52,139 bases of DNA from Dissophora ornata (taxonomy: Eukaryota > Mortierellomycota > Mortierellomycetes > Mortierellales > Mortierellaceae). This document shows positions 1-12,500 of the stretch, piece after piece; the first letter of the stretch is position 1, and each line of letters begins with the position of its first letter. The position numbers and the translations under genes are program-made. The stretch is taken from assembly GCA_025201705.1 (NCBI GenBank), contig MU616706.1:1-52139 (forward strand). Direction: 5' to 3'. The notes under the pieces are model-generated. The model was not told the origin of the DNA. It made no database searches and saw only the letters and a list, made by a program, of their open reading frames with translations.

Positions 1-101
1 TTTTCTTATGCTTTGGGTCAAGCAGCGATTACCTTCGAGTGTGCATTCGCCCCCATCTCTTCTCATCGCTGCACATCACACCACTTACAAACACCTTCTT
101 A

Positions 102-2883
102 ATGCCAAGCACGCGACCCACCAAGAAGGCTGCAGCTCCTGCTGCTGCCAAGGCTAAACCTGCAGCAACAAAGAAGGCACCTGCTGCTGCTCCAAAGAGC
201 AGGAAGAGAACTGTTCAGGAGGCCCAACAGGACTCCGACGACGACTTTGGAGACGTTGCCATTGATATGGCATCGGATGAGGAGGATATGGATGGTGATA
301 TCGAGGATGAAGATGACGACGAGGAGGCCGAAGAATTCCCCGAGGATGAAGGGCAGGATATGTCTGCTGCTGATATTGAGGAGGAAGATGAGAACGACTC
401 TGAGGGATCTTACATGGACGGTGATAGCATTGTTGACAGCCAGGAGGAGAACGAAGACGAGGACGTCGGAGATGAAGAGGACGAGAGTGACTTTGGTGAC
501 CTCGAGGAAGATGACATTGATCCCAACTTTGGACACAACCTGAACGAGCCCCGGCCTATCGAGAGCGACTACAACCCCATTATAAGAGAATACCCAGAAA
601 TCGACCCTGTCTACGACAGTGATTCCTCAACGGAAGAGGTATGCGCCAATGTGTTTGAGTTGTCTTGTAGTACATGCAGCGCCCATGAGACTTCAATTGA
701 CTCAAATTATTTACACCTCTTGCACTTAGAATGAGAACACAGTTGGCGACATTCCCATGCAATGGTACGACGACTACCCGCATATCGGCTATGACATTAA
801 TGGAAAGAAGATCATGAGACCTGCTACCGGAGACGAGCTCGACAAGTTCCTCAGCACAATGGATGATCCAGATTCATGGTAAGCAATCTTTGAGTTTCAT
901 TTTCGGTTACCTCACAGGCCATTGTGTCGTGTTCTCAATGGGGTTGATTCTAAGTATTTCTGCCCAAATGGACCGCCCTTCAACAGGTTGTCAGCTCACA
1001 ACTACAAAGATGGTCAGGATGTCAAGTTGTCAGCAGAGGAGCTCGAGATCATTCGCAGATTGGAGGGTAACAGGATTCCCGACGCAGACTACAATCCATA
1101 CGAGGACCAGGTCGAATTTTTTACTTCGAAGACCGAAATCATGCCGTTGTCTGCTGCTCCTGAGCCAAAGCGTCGCTTCATTCCTTCGAAGCACGAGGCA
1201 AAGAGAATCATGAAGATTGTCCGTGCTATTCGCGAGGGTCGCATTGTGCCCCGTAAATCAGGTTATGTCCCTCCCAAACCAAAGTTCTACAACCTCTGGA
1301 ACGACGCTGAGGACAAGCCAAGAGAAGAGCATATCATGCACATCACTGCGCCCAAGATGAAGTTGCCCACGCACGACGAGAGCTACAACCCACCTGCGGA
1401 ATACTTGCCAACGGAGGCGGAAATTAAGGAGTGGAATGAACTGGACAAGGAAGATCGCCCCAAGAACTACTTGCCACAAAAGTACAATGCTCTCAGGAAC
1501 GTTCCCGGTTATGGCCAATTCATTCAAGAGCGTTTTGAACGTTGCTTGGATTTGTACCTTGCGCCTCGAGTTCGCAAGAACCGTCTCAACATCGATCCCG
1601 AGAGTTTAATCCCCAAGCTGCCATCTCCTCGCGACTTGCAGCCATTCCCGACTCGTCTCGCCATCGAGTTCCTAGGACATGAAGGTCGTGTCCGCTCTAT
1701 CTCCGTTGATCCTTCCGGCTTGTGGCTTGCTTCCGGGTCTGACGACAAGACTGTCCGTGTCTGGGAGATCGCCACTGGTCGTTGTATGGCCACCTACCAT
1801 TTGGACGAGCTTGTCACATCAGTTGTTTGGGGGCCAAACAAGGAGGTCGCTGTTCTTGCCGTTTCTTGGTATGATTTTATTGAATGAGTTCCGTATACTC
1901 AGCTCTATCTATGTATTTGATTTCAAACTCCAGTTATTGATGCCATCATTTGATTTACGATATTACAGCGGATATAAGGTTGGACTCATCTTGCCAGAGA
2001 AGATCTTCTCGCCCGAACTCACGCTGCACTCCGAGGAATACTTGAAGGCTGGCTTTGCCAACAGCGCCACGTCGGAGGCGAACCCTAAGGCTGCATGGAA
2101 GCAACCAACACCTGCTGAGTTTGACCAGGGCATCCGTGTCTGGGTTCATCTCCAGAAAGCCGTGAAACAGGTCACATGGCACCGCAAGGGCGACTACTTT
2201 GCAACTGTTGCACCCGATGCCAACAACTCGGCGGTACTGATCCATCAACTGACAAAGCACCAGACACAGCAACCCTTCAAGAAGAACAAGGGAGCTGTCC
2301 AAAGGGTGATGTTTCACCCAACAAAGCCGATGTTCTTTGTGGCGACACAGCGATATGTTCGCCAGTACAACTTGCAGCGCCAGGAGCTCGTGAAGACGAT
2401 GCAAACGGGAGTGAGATGGATTTCTTCATTGGATGTTCACCCTGCAGGAGATAACTTGATCATTGGATCGTATGATAAGCGTCTGTGCTGGTTTGACCTG
2501 GATCTGTCGTCGAAGCCATATAAGACGCTGAGGTACCATCAGCAAGCGATCCGATCTGTCGCATATCATAAACGGTACCCACTCTTTGCATCGTGTGCGG
2601 ATGACGGCAATGTGCAGATCTTCCATGGAATGGTCTATAATGACTTGTTGCAGAACCCACTTATTGTGCCGGTTAAGATTCTTAAGAACGTGCACGATCG
2701 CGTCGATGCTCTTGGTAAGCTGCGCTCTTTTCCTGCCTTGCTTTCCCAATTGACGACCTTGATTCTAATCTTTTGTCTTGCCTTGTTCGTGATATTCAAG
2801 GTGCACTGTGCGTGGAGTGGCATCCTACCCAGCCTTGGTTGATCTCAAGCGGTGCCGATCATACTATTAAGCTCTTCTCATAG
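102..2883 (+). CDS. ERB1: Ribosome biogenesis protein ERB1 (BOP1 homologue)
   Basis: Predicted nucleolar WD40 protein of the ERB1-YTM1-NOP7 (PeBoW) complex, needed for 27S pre-rRNA processing and 60S assembly. Exons 102-638, 730-878, 987-1868, 1969-2714 and 2801-2883 join to 798 aa. The N-terminus is lysine/alanine-rich and then strongly acidic (to about residue 155). The family-specific BOP1 block follows, recognisable by [29 protein letters not shown] and [21 protein letters not shown] repeats run from about residue 400 ([13 protein letters not shown]) to the end ([10 protein letters not shown]). The start is the ATG opening this acidic frame; an earlier in-frame ATG at 39 gives an extension unlike the family. 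An acceptor at 917/918 is also in frame and would add 23 residues; 986/987 fits the family spacing better. Only ~100 bp of upstream sequence is in the window. Confidence 0.95.
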
Positions 2884-3164
2884 ATAGCAATTCAAAAAAC
2901 CACCACCAATTCCTTCACTTCCATCCACTTGCATCCATAGATCAAAACATTCTTTCAGTACAAAAACCATTTCAATCTATTCTATTTATCACGTTCAAAA
3001 ACGTCGCCGTCTTGTCTATCTCTCAGTTTGGAAGCATTGCTTTGGCCGTTTTGGGGTCATCCTCAACCTTAGCAGTATTGACTGGTGTACGAGAAGCTTG
3101 TAGCTAAAGGCAACTCTAGGAGAAAGTTTTGATACCGGCCTTGAGGAGGATACACGAAACTGTG

Positions 3165-3187
3165 CACACACACACACGCGCGCGCGC
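3165..3187. repeat. (CA)n/(CG)n compound microsatellite
   Basis: Alternating purine-pyrimidine run: CA units to about 3177, then GC units to 3187. Such tracts can adopt Z-DNA, but no function is shown here. Confidence 0.9.
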
Positions 3188-3303
3188 CGCTCCATACTCG
3201 TTTGGCTGCGAAACATCTGTTTTAGTAGGCTATCTTAAGGGTCACCTGCGAGGTGTGCAATTGTGCCAAAAAGGTGTCAAAGTGTCCAACAGCACACCAG
3301 CTT

Positions 3304-3322
3304 CATGCATGCATGCATGCAT
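3304..3322. repeat. (CATG)n short tandem repeat
   Basis: Perfect run of CATG/GCAT units, about four and a half copies, in the intergenic region. Confidence 0.9.
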
Positions 3323-3542
3323 TCTTTCTTCGCTTACAATATACCCATGCTCAGAGCTACCCTAATCTAATAATCACCATCCAGGTATAGCCAGGACTAT
3401 TGCATCGTCAAAGAATGGCATCACTTTGGGCGCAGTTGCTGACTCGCGATCAACTGTTCATCATCTAGCGTGCAGAAGGACCTTGACGGACCCTCGATAG
3501 TTTTTTACCCCGCACAGACATTACAATATCATAAACCCGAGC

Positions 3543-6500
3543 ATGACAATGAACACGGACGAACAGCAGCAGCCAGCCCTGCGGCCTTCAGCGTCTATGC
3601 CATTGCCTCAGCACCCCTCCTTTCCACAACAACAAGGACAGCCGTCGCCTTCATTTGCCGCCTCGGAGCCCGCCCTACATCATCAACAACAATCCCAACA
3701 GCACTCGTCACAGTATCTCCAATCCTCATCTCTCTCTCCGAACGAGTTTCCACAAGGAGAGGATGTCCAATCTGCCATCTCCCCTAAGAGCATAATTCTC
3801 TCAGCTCGGATAGGATCTACAGGGTCACAGCTAATATCGCCTGTCAGCGATGTCCGAAAGAGAACTGGTCGGAGAGTCCTTCATCGACCCAGACCGTTGG
3901 ATCTGGATTATACGAAACTGAATTGGAGGAGCAGTCAGCAACAACAGCAGCTTTCTTCAAATGTTTCTGGTGCAGGATCTGAGCAAAGACCTATGTCAGC
4001 GCTTCCGGTTTTGATTTCTAGTAGTACAGGAGTGGTGGCAGGTGCTGGAGTAGGGACAGGACTGGATGGTTTGGGAGTTTCAGTGACAAAGGAGCCGAAA
4101 CACAAATCAAAGTTCCCGCTACTTCAGATCAGGACCGACCTCAATCCGTCAGCACCTTTCCGTCGAACATCGACTGCTCCAGGGCTAAACATAGGCAATA
4201 CTAATAACACCAATAACAATAACGCAGCGCAGGTTGGCAATCCTGGGGCGAATAACATTAACGAAGTCCAGCGGAAGGAGCCAAGCAAGTGGCAGATCGG
4301 ACTGGAGCGGATGTTAAAAAAGATTCAGAGACGAAAACGAGCACCATCGAACTTAATATGGTACGCGGCTCACTCGACCGAATCGTATCTCTCTGGCGCA
4401 ACTCTAGACACCAGACCTGGAGGTTTGAAATATGAGGTAGACCCCGATGCGGAAGGACTGTATTTTGGACATGATAGGCCACCTCAGTGGGTAGTGGATT
4501 CTTTACAGGGCGACGCTCTGTTTTTCAGTGACGATACAGTTGAGTTGATGCTGGGGCTACGTGATTATCTGATTAAGGCGACAGGAAACGGATGGGATAT
4601 TGCAGAGCTGAAGGAGGAGATCTTTCCAATGTAAGTTTGCAGAATGAACCCGTCGCGGTATTTTGGAGTAAGCATATAGTAAGTAGGTTGGCGCTGACAT
4701 AACTCTGGATCCACGGTTAATAGCGATTCAAAGTCGATATTCCACAATCGCAGGAACAGATCAGTGTCACCGCACGGAAGTCCACACAGGACTTCACCTG
4801 TCGCCCATGCTTCAGGACCTACTTCACCCGGCGCAGCCTCACAAGACTCTGGCGCCTCCTCCCGTCGCAATTCCAAAAGCTCGTTCGACTTCGATTACCT
4901 GTCACAGCATGTCACTACCGACCGCTATACTGACGAAGAAACAGGATCCTATCAGTTACTAGACTATTTTATGGCAATACTCTCTGACATCATTTCTCAT
5001 GACTGTCGGTACAGAGTCCAACACCCTCGTCCGACTCGACCTGAGTGGGTTCTGCATTCAGTTGTACTCGACATATTGCTCTTTCTCTCCAAAGCGCTTG
5101 CGCACGACCACAAAGCAATATATGACATTGGCATGATCGCACTCTCGGCGTTTCCGGTGTTCAAAAGTAATGCGCTGATTCGGTTATTGGATCTGTTGAC
5201 TGACATGATCCTGCCATCGTTCGCGCTTTCGAGGACGCAGCCCTTTGGAGCACCACCACTATCAGCTAAGACATCGCCAACACATGTCAGCGGGGCGGCG
5301 ACACCTCTAAATACGAACCCCCCGATATCACCATCGGAAATTCGAGTGCAGCTTGATAACAACCAGACATTTGCTATTCAGGTGCATTCACCAACAGAGG
5401 AGCAAGGGATGCTGGCAGTCCCACGGGAGGGTGGACAATCCTTCAATTCGCTCAGCTCACCCCATGTACTCAGTTCCAGGTCGAGCTCGACATCGCTCTC
5501 GAAGGCAATGCCAGTGCCCACTATGGTGGCGCAAGATACGATGGACACCCATGCCAGCTCATTGATCTCGCTTACACTCCTGGCGATTCTTCAACAAACA
5601 TCTATATCGAAATCGCCACTACCGGTTGCCAAACAGCTCGAGAAGTCTATTGGGGATCTTTTAAGAATCAAACCTGATCTCTCAGCAGACTTGCTGCAGG
5701 TGATCGCAGTCGTCGAGAATGAGAAAGTGATGCAAAGGGCCTTAGAGATCCTGTGGTGGATTGGGAAGCCGTCGTTGGGCCACCATACTCTAGGAGAGAA
5801 GTTCTTTCCGCTGGATTACGAGTCCGTGTTAATGATGCGGCAGTCGCTGAATGAGTGGAATGCTGCTCCTATGACAGCCACAATGGGGGCGCGGAACAAC
5901 ACAATCAAATCCGATATTCTATTTGCATTGAAGAGAGGATCGTCGTCTCTGGATGAGAGCATTCTTCCTCGGTCGGATATGATTGCTCGTCATAACACCG
6001 CTGGAAGTTTTGGGATCCGATCTAAACTGTCATACCGACCTTCCTTGCTCTGGAAATCAGCCCATGGAACAGAGTCCATGTCCGCATCCAGTACCAAACA
6101 ACCGCGCCATCAACACCAGCAGACGACAGCAACAAGTGCTCAAATACCAGGAACAGATTATCTAGCGGACCATGAATTATACCCCTACATGTTTTCATCT
6201 CCTGCGGATAACAACGACGCCCACCATCAAGGCACAACCCTCACGATTTGTTGCGAGCGATGTGAGCTAGCTGTGAAGGACTTCGGACTTTATTGCTACC
6301 ACTGCCGTGGCGCGCTTCATTTAGAATGCTACTACTCTCTCCAACGACACGCTGGCGTCGACTGTATGCAACTAGGTTGTGCCCTGGATCATATCTCAAG
6401 GCGACCTCGAAGCCAACTCATCTATCCTGGCAAGACCGATAATGTCTTCGAAGACAACACGAGCCAGATATTCAAGATACGGGCAGGCCATCATTTACAA

Positions 6501-9500
6501 CTTGTGAACTTGTTCTCGACGTGTCTTTGCGCGGCGTGCAAGATGCCGTTGTGGGGTTATCATCACCAGGCGTACCGGTGTCAGGATTGCGGGCAGTTGA
6601 TGCATTCGGACTGCAATTCCGCGGGTAGTGGTGTTCAGGATTGTTGCGCGGTTACGCAGCCTCTTACATTGCGATATTCGTTCCCGATACAGATTGGGTA
6701 CGACAATTTGAGGAAGAGCTTCCTAGAATTTTATCGAGGGCTTGTGTCCACATGGAAGTCTTTGCAATCGACTGGCGTGGGAATGTCACCGGCAACGCCG
6801 TCATCGACATCGTCTGCTGCTGCTGCACATCCGAAGGATCGGTATTCGTATGAGGAGGCGAGTTGTAATGCTAGCGCGCTGACGCTACAACTGGAACTCT
6901 TGAAGGCAGGTATCGCACGCGGTGAGATCCAGGTGCAGGAGTGGAAAACTCAGGAAGGACAAGCAACCGACGAGATTCTCATGGCTTCAAGTGGATTTGA
7001 ACTGGTGACGCTTCAGAAATACTTTGTCGATATAGTGCAAGCATCGCGAGGTCCTCCTGGCGTCTCATCTCTATCCCAATCGCCACTGTCGTTGTTCTTG
7101 ACGGACTTCTTTGAAGACAGGGAACCGGACCAGTTCTTGTTGTTCTCGGTGCAGTACTGGAGTCATATCGCGGCATTGGCAAAAACTATGATCAAGGACG
7201 CAGAGCCAGTGCGGATGATCCATAGCAATAGTCAGAATCAGCATCACCACCATCACTTCTTATCGTCCCCCGTTATTGACAACAACGGCGCACCAGCAGC
7301 GCTCGTGCATGGAGAGGACATCTTTGCTCTCGGACCCGATGCGATGCAGGAGCAACTGCTTGGCGAACGTTCTGTGCACACGAATCATATATCTCTTGCC
7401 ACCTTATTCCGGTTCTGCATGCGGCGGCTTGGGTTCCAAAGTCCCTGGACCATGCAGTTGATTTTGCAGGAGTGGGTCAAGATTGGGTTGCTGGAGCGAT
7501 TGGATGGGGATCTGTGTCTGTTTGAGAGCGCGGTCCAGGATCCAGGGATGGTTTCTCCTCTTCTCTCTCCTCCGGCTCCTGTGCCGGTTGCCTCTTCTCC
7601 ATCTCTATCACCAAACTCGGACTCGCGTCTTAGGAATGATTATTCCTGGGGTGGTAATGGCACTCTGCCCACGTTCCAGACATCGTACTTTGACAGTTTC
7701 GGAAACAAAAGCAATAACAGCGCCGACAACAACAATATCACCAACACCAGCAACCAGCCCGTAGTTCGCAATGTCCACTGCCTCTTCCCAATCGTCACTA
7801 CGATTGACCCGACCTCGGATGTCGAGAACCTGATCCATTCGATCTGGCGCTGCCTCTCCAGTGTAGATTTATCTGTGAACGAATGCGGATTTTTATTGCT
7901 GACGCGTCAGGGATGGCCGGATCCGTTCATGTCCGAGTATACGACGGAGCGGTTGCTGGGCTGTGTTTTCCATTGGCTTCTGCTTGAGGATGATCAGTTG
8001 TTTGTGATCCATAAGAATTATACATCGAAGGGCAAGAAGATCCCAGGAGTGCGGCATGACCTGGACGAACAGATAGCGATAAAACGGCTCGCGCTGAGTA
8101 GTATTGTCGTTGGAGCAGGTGGTGTGAATCGTTTTTCGAGCATCGATGGTATAATAGACGGACCGTCAACAACTGCAACAGTGACGAATTCCGCGACCAG
8201 CGGCAACACTGCCAACTCCATGACAGCAGGAACTAATGGCACGCACTCGCACTCGAGCGAAACAAATGGCAATTCAAGGAGTAGCTCTACCAATTCAAAT
8301 TTGTTTGGCGCTGTAGGGTCGTATGTGATGACCAGGAAATTGATGGCAAGGAAATTTGCGTTGCCATGGCTGAAGCAAGTCATGGATCTGGATCCCAAGG
8401 GGTACTTGGAAATGGCATACCGGCAGATTCGTATTTTGGAGAGGGAGATGGCTCCAGAAGGTGAAGAAGATTGTGCAACAGAAGAGGAGCAACAGGTAAA
8501 ACATTTGCCTGTCCCATTGGCTTATTCGTGAAGTTGGCTCTTTAGTCTCTGCGTTCATGTACTCATCCAGTCTATTTTGTTGACATCAGCAATTCCGCCA
8601 CGCGCAAGCAGAACGGTACCTCGAGTCCATCGCCAAGCTCCGCAATGCTGGTTTCATATTCACCTCCTTTTCAAACATCCTCTGCCGCTGGCTCGAAGAT
8701 GTCGAGGGTTTGCTCGAGGATATGGACACCTCCAGCAAAAGCTTCAAGGCCCTGAATCGGCTGTTCGCAAAAGCCAGCGCCACCGGGAGTAACAGCAGCA
8801 GGAACGGCAGTGGAATTGGACAAGACGTTGGACAGAATACCGTGCTCAATGGGCGGTCAACATCAGCCTCCATCCATCAAGCTACATTTGGGGCAGGAGT
8901 TGGGGGAAGCAATGGGAGTGGAGACAATGAGTGGCGAGATAGGCTTAGGGCGAAACTGCAGCAAGGATCTGTTATTGGGGGAGGCAGTATTGGGAATAAT
9001 TCACCAGCTGGCCTGGATGGACCCGCCACACCTGTATCTGATACCTTGGCTCATAACCAGCAGCAACAACTGGACGAAGCTACCGAAACCCCACTAACAA
9101 CGCTTCGTGTTATGTTGAGATCAACAAATAGCCAGGATAAAGGAGAAGGTATCGAGAAGGCACTGTTTTGGCTAGATATGATGGTTCAAAGTGGAGTTCA
9201 AGTTCCCATACAGGCATTTATGGACTGTTGTGAAGGTCTCGTCGACATTGCACAGAGGTCGTCACTTCTACTCGCCAGCAGTCCATCTCCAAGGCCACCG
9301 GCGACCGCGAATGTAACCCCGGCAGTAGATGCGGCGTCTCCAGCGACTTCGTTTGAACAGTCGACTACAATGCCTTCGGCGGTGATGGCCTCCCAGCTCG
9401 TGGAGCAGTCGAAAGAGTTTTTGAAGACTTGCTGGGTGCACATTGTGAGTGCTGCTCATCGCATGTCAGAAACGGAGGCGTGTGAGATTTTGGACATGGT

Positions 9501-12500
9501 CTTGACGACGAATCGAGATAGGATCTTCAAAGTGATGAACGAAGGACTCCAGAGTGTCGATACGAAGGATCTTGAGAAGTAAGTGAGAATATCAATTCAT
9601 GGATAATCGATTGCTGTAATCAGTTGCCTAAGTAGAATAGCATACCGACCCCCTTTTTTTCTTTATAATTCTTCCCGTTGCAGCGTGCGAGAGATGCTTA
9701 AGTACGCGTTGGCAATAGTCATGTACATATACGGATGCCCACTGCAAATCGTCATGTCTCTCGAGATTGCACCTGCCAGCTCGAGTTTCAAGTCTCAGCA
9801 CAGGTAAAGTTTAATATATGCGTCAGATATTCCTCTTATGCCCTTGTCTTCCTTGATAAAATGGAGGCTTTCTGACACCCCATCTCTTGCTGATTTTCAT
9901 ATTTTCATTTTAGTCAACAAGGCAGACATTCTTTACCACGGACTGGAGGTCAATTGCCGCTCCAGCAGCAACTTCACCATCGACAACAACCTCATTCTTT
10001 CCAGTTGGTGGAACTCAGCCGAGACTCTGTACCTATCAATATTTTCTTGTCGAGTCTGCGCTCGCCTTCGCTGTCATTGCAAGGCGAGGTCGTCAAAGGA
10101 CTTGCGGCAATATTGGAGCACGCACAACGTGTCTCTAATATGGATGAATTTGCGGATAGTATCCACAAGGAAATTGTGCCTTGGTAATATTGCCATCCCG
10201 CGATAATTAGTTAGGAATCCCGTTTCCTACGATCAAATATGTCGCGCTAACCCATGCTACGTGATTTATTTTATGCATCTAGTCTATGGGAGCTGCTTTC
10301 ACCAGTGAACGACCACATGGCGGACACAACGCTGTCATTTCTCATGCGTTTTATTTCCCATCGCCCTGGATTCTTCCACAAAACTATCGCTCGCTGCTTC
10401 AGTAGCCTCAATTGGGAGACGCGCTTCTCCGCTCTCGATCCAGTGTTTGGTCTATTCTCGAAACTAGACGATGACTTGGTTGTGAAGCTGTTCTTCCAGC
10501 AGCCTATTCCTACAACCTCACCGCAAGGTACCATGCTGAGTAGCAAGGGTAGCCACAGCCACAGCCAGAACCAAAACCAATCCAGCATCCACCAACAACA
10601 ACATTATCAGCAAGCACTCACGTATTCGCAGTTCTTGCCTGAGCATTTCCAGATTCTGGGCCCCGTCTTCAGTTTCTTTGTCTCGTCCATGTGGGATAAA
10701 GAGGAAGCTGTTCGGACCAAGGCCAAGACGCTTCTCAAATCATTGCAGCCCGTCCATGTCTGCCATGCGCTTAAGGCTTGGGAGCTTTATTTTATTAGCA
10801 GTCCACCGGAGGTCCAACAGACGCTGTTGAAGTTGATGACACGGCTTAACAACTATTTCCCGAGCTGGAAGATAATGGAATACGGGTTGGTGTTCAAGCT
10901 GTTAACCAGTGGAGGTTTAGGTCGTTTCGTGACGAACAGCTCGGACGCGTCATTGGCGGGAGATAGCGAGACCGATAGCGCTGCTTCGAGTGTCCATGGC
11001 GACAAGAATGCAGAGAGAGGAACTGCAGGGGCGGCTACGGACTCTCATAAGATGCCAAAGTCGCGCGAACAAGAATCAAAGGAAATGAATGCTAGGAGGG
11101 TTTCATTTGCATCGCTGTCGCTTTGGGATGCTCCCGGCGGTATTCTGTCGAAACCAGGGGATGGAGATGAAAGACAAGCACGCGCTCAGAATGCGCGAAT
11201 ACCCTCGGTAACGACATCATCTGCGCACGATGAACTTTCAGCCGTTGACGCATCCCCTCCAACGGTCATGGCCTTCATGCCTGCAGGCGAGCCCTCGCGA
11301 CGCCAGCAACGTGTTTCAATTGCCTCGACTGTCAAATCCACAGGCACCTCTGCTTCGTCTGATTCAGCAATGGTCACAGGTGCAGGAGATCATGAGAAGC
11401 AGCTGGAACTTGAAGATGACATCCATTGTAGCTTGTTGAATCTGGCGCTACAGATGGTGGCAAACGGGATCGAACCACGGTTGGACGAGGTTATTCAACT
11501 GAAGTACTTGGTGGTCTTTTACCTGGACTTTGAAGGCTGTGAGCTTCTGAGTCTGGGTCATGCAAAGTTTCAGGTCCGGTATGGAGAGTACATCCCTCGC
11601 CAGAGAGTGAGTCCTATCTATGACGGTGTTAGCGGGGATGGCGAAAGTCTCAATGGCGCAAATGTGTTGCTGAACGACCCGGGTCATGAGAACTTTGTGT
11701 TGGCGATCTGCAGAAACTTGCAGTTGATCCTAGACAGATATGTGGAGATCAAGCCGGACAATGAAAAAGACCCACCGACGCTGTATGACCGATTGCGATC
11801 GAGAGATTCGGCGTATGATGGAGGAACGATGTCTGGCGACCCACAAATGCAGTCGCCACAGGCCGCAAGGACGTTTAGCGCCACCACAACCGCGAGCGCT
11901 GACATAACTAAGGATGGAGATGAGGAGTACGATCAGGAGCACCAATCCCGCCGTCAAGGCTTGTTTTGCTTCGCCCGCAGTAAGCATCAGGACGATCATC
12001 ACGCTGGCGATTCTTTTACCCGACAGAGTACAGTATTGCCTTTCGGACAATACGCCTCGCCGCGATACCAGCAACATCAACATCATCATTATCGAAGGAA
12101 CCAGAGCCGACGAATGGACGATAATACACCGGTGGTTGGGACGTACTTTGTAGACGTGATCTTGCGCTTCTTTGGATCCGAAACAGATCTGAGCGTCCTG
12201 CCCGCGAGTAGGCTGAAGAACTGGTTGGAGCTTTTGCTGATTGTGATCTACAAGTACGTCAAAGAGGCTGATCCGCTTTCGGACCTGGTAATCGTGCTGA
12301 TGAAGCGAATCGTAGAGATGCTTATGGTCAAGAAGGGCGGGCACGCAACATCCGCGGCTGCAGCGACCCACGCTGCTGCAGGAACTGGAGGGTCTGGTGG
12401 AGTTGTCGCTGTAACCGATTCAGAGAATAACACGAGCGTCGCGACTGCAGCAGGAGAGGAGTCGATGTCGGAGGAGAATACCTTATTGGCGATTTCGATT

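Larger units (their letters stand above)
2884..3542. other. Intergenic region, ERB1 to giant C1 gene
   Basis: No convincing coding sequence. It holds the 3' flank of ERB1 and the promoter/leader of the downstream gene, plus two short simple repeats listed separately. Small open frames here look random. Confidence 0.6.

Noticed and set aside
99..536. 145-codon open frame antisense to ERB1 exon 1
   Set aside because: It is the reverse of an acidic/Lys-Ala-rich coding stretch, which produces long hydrophobic antisense frames by chance.
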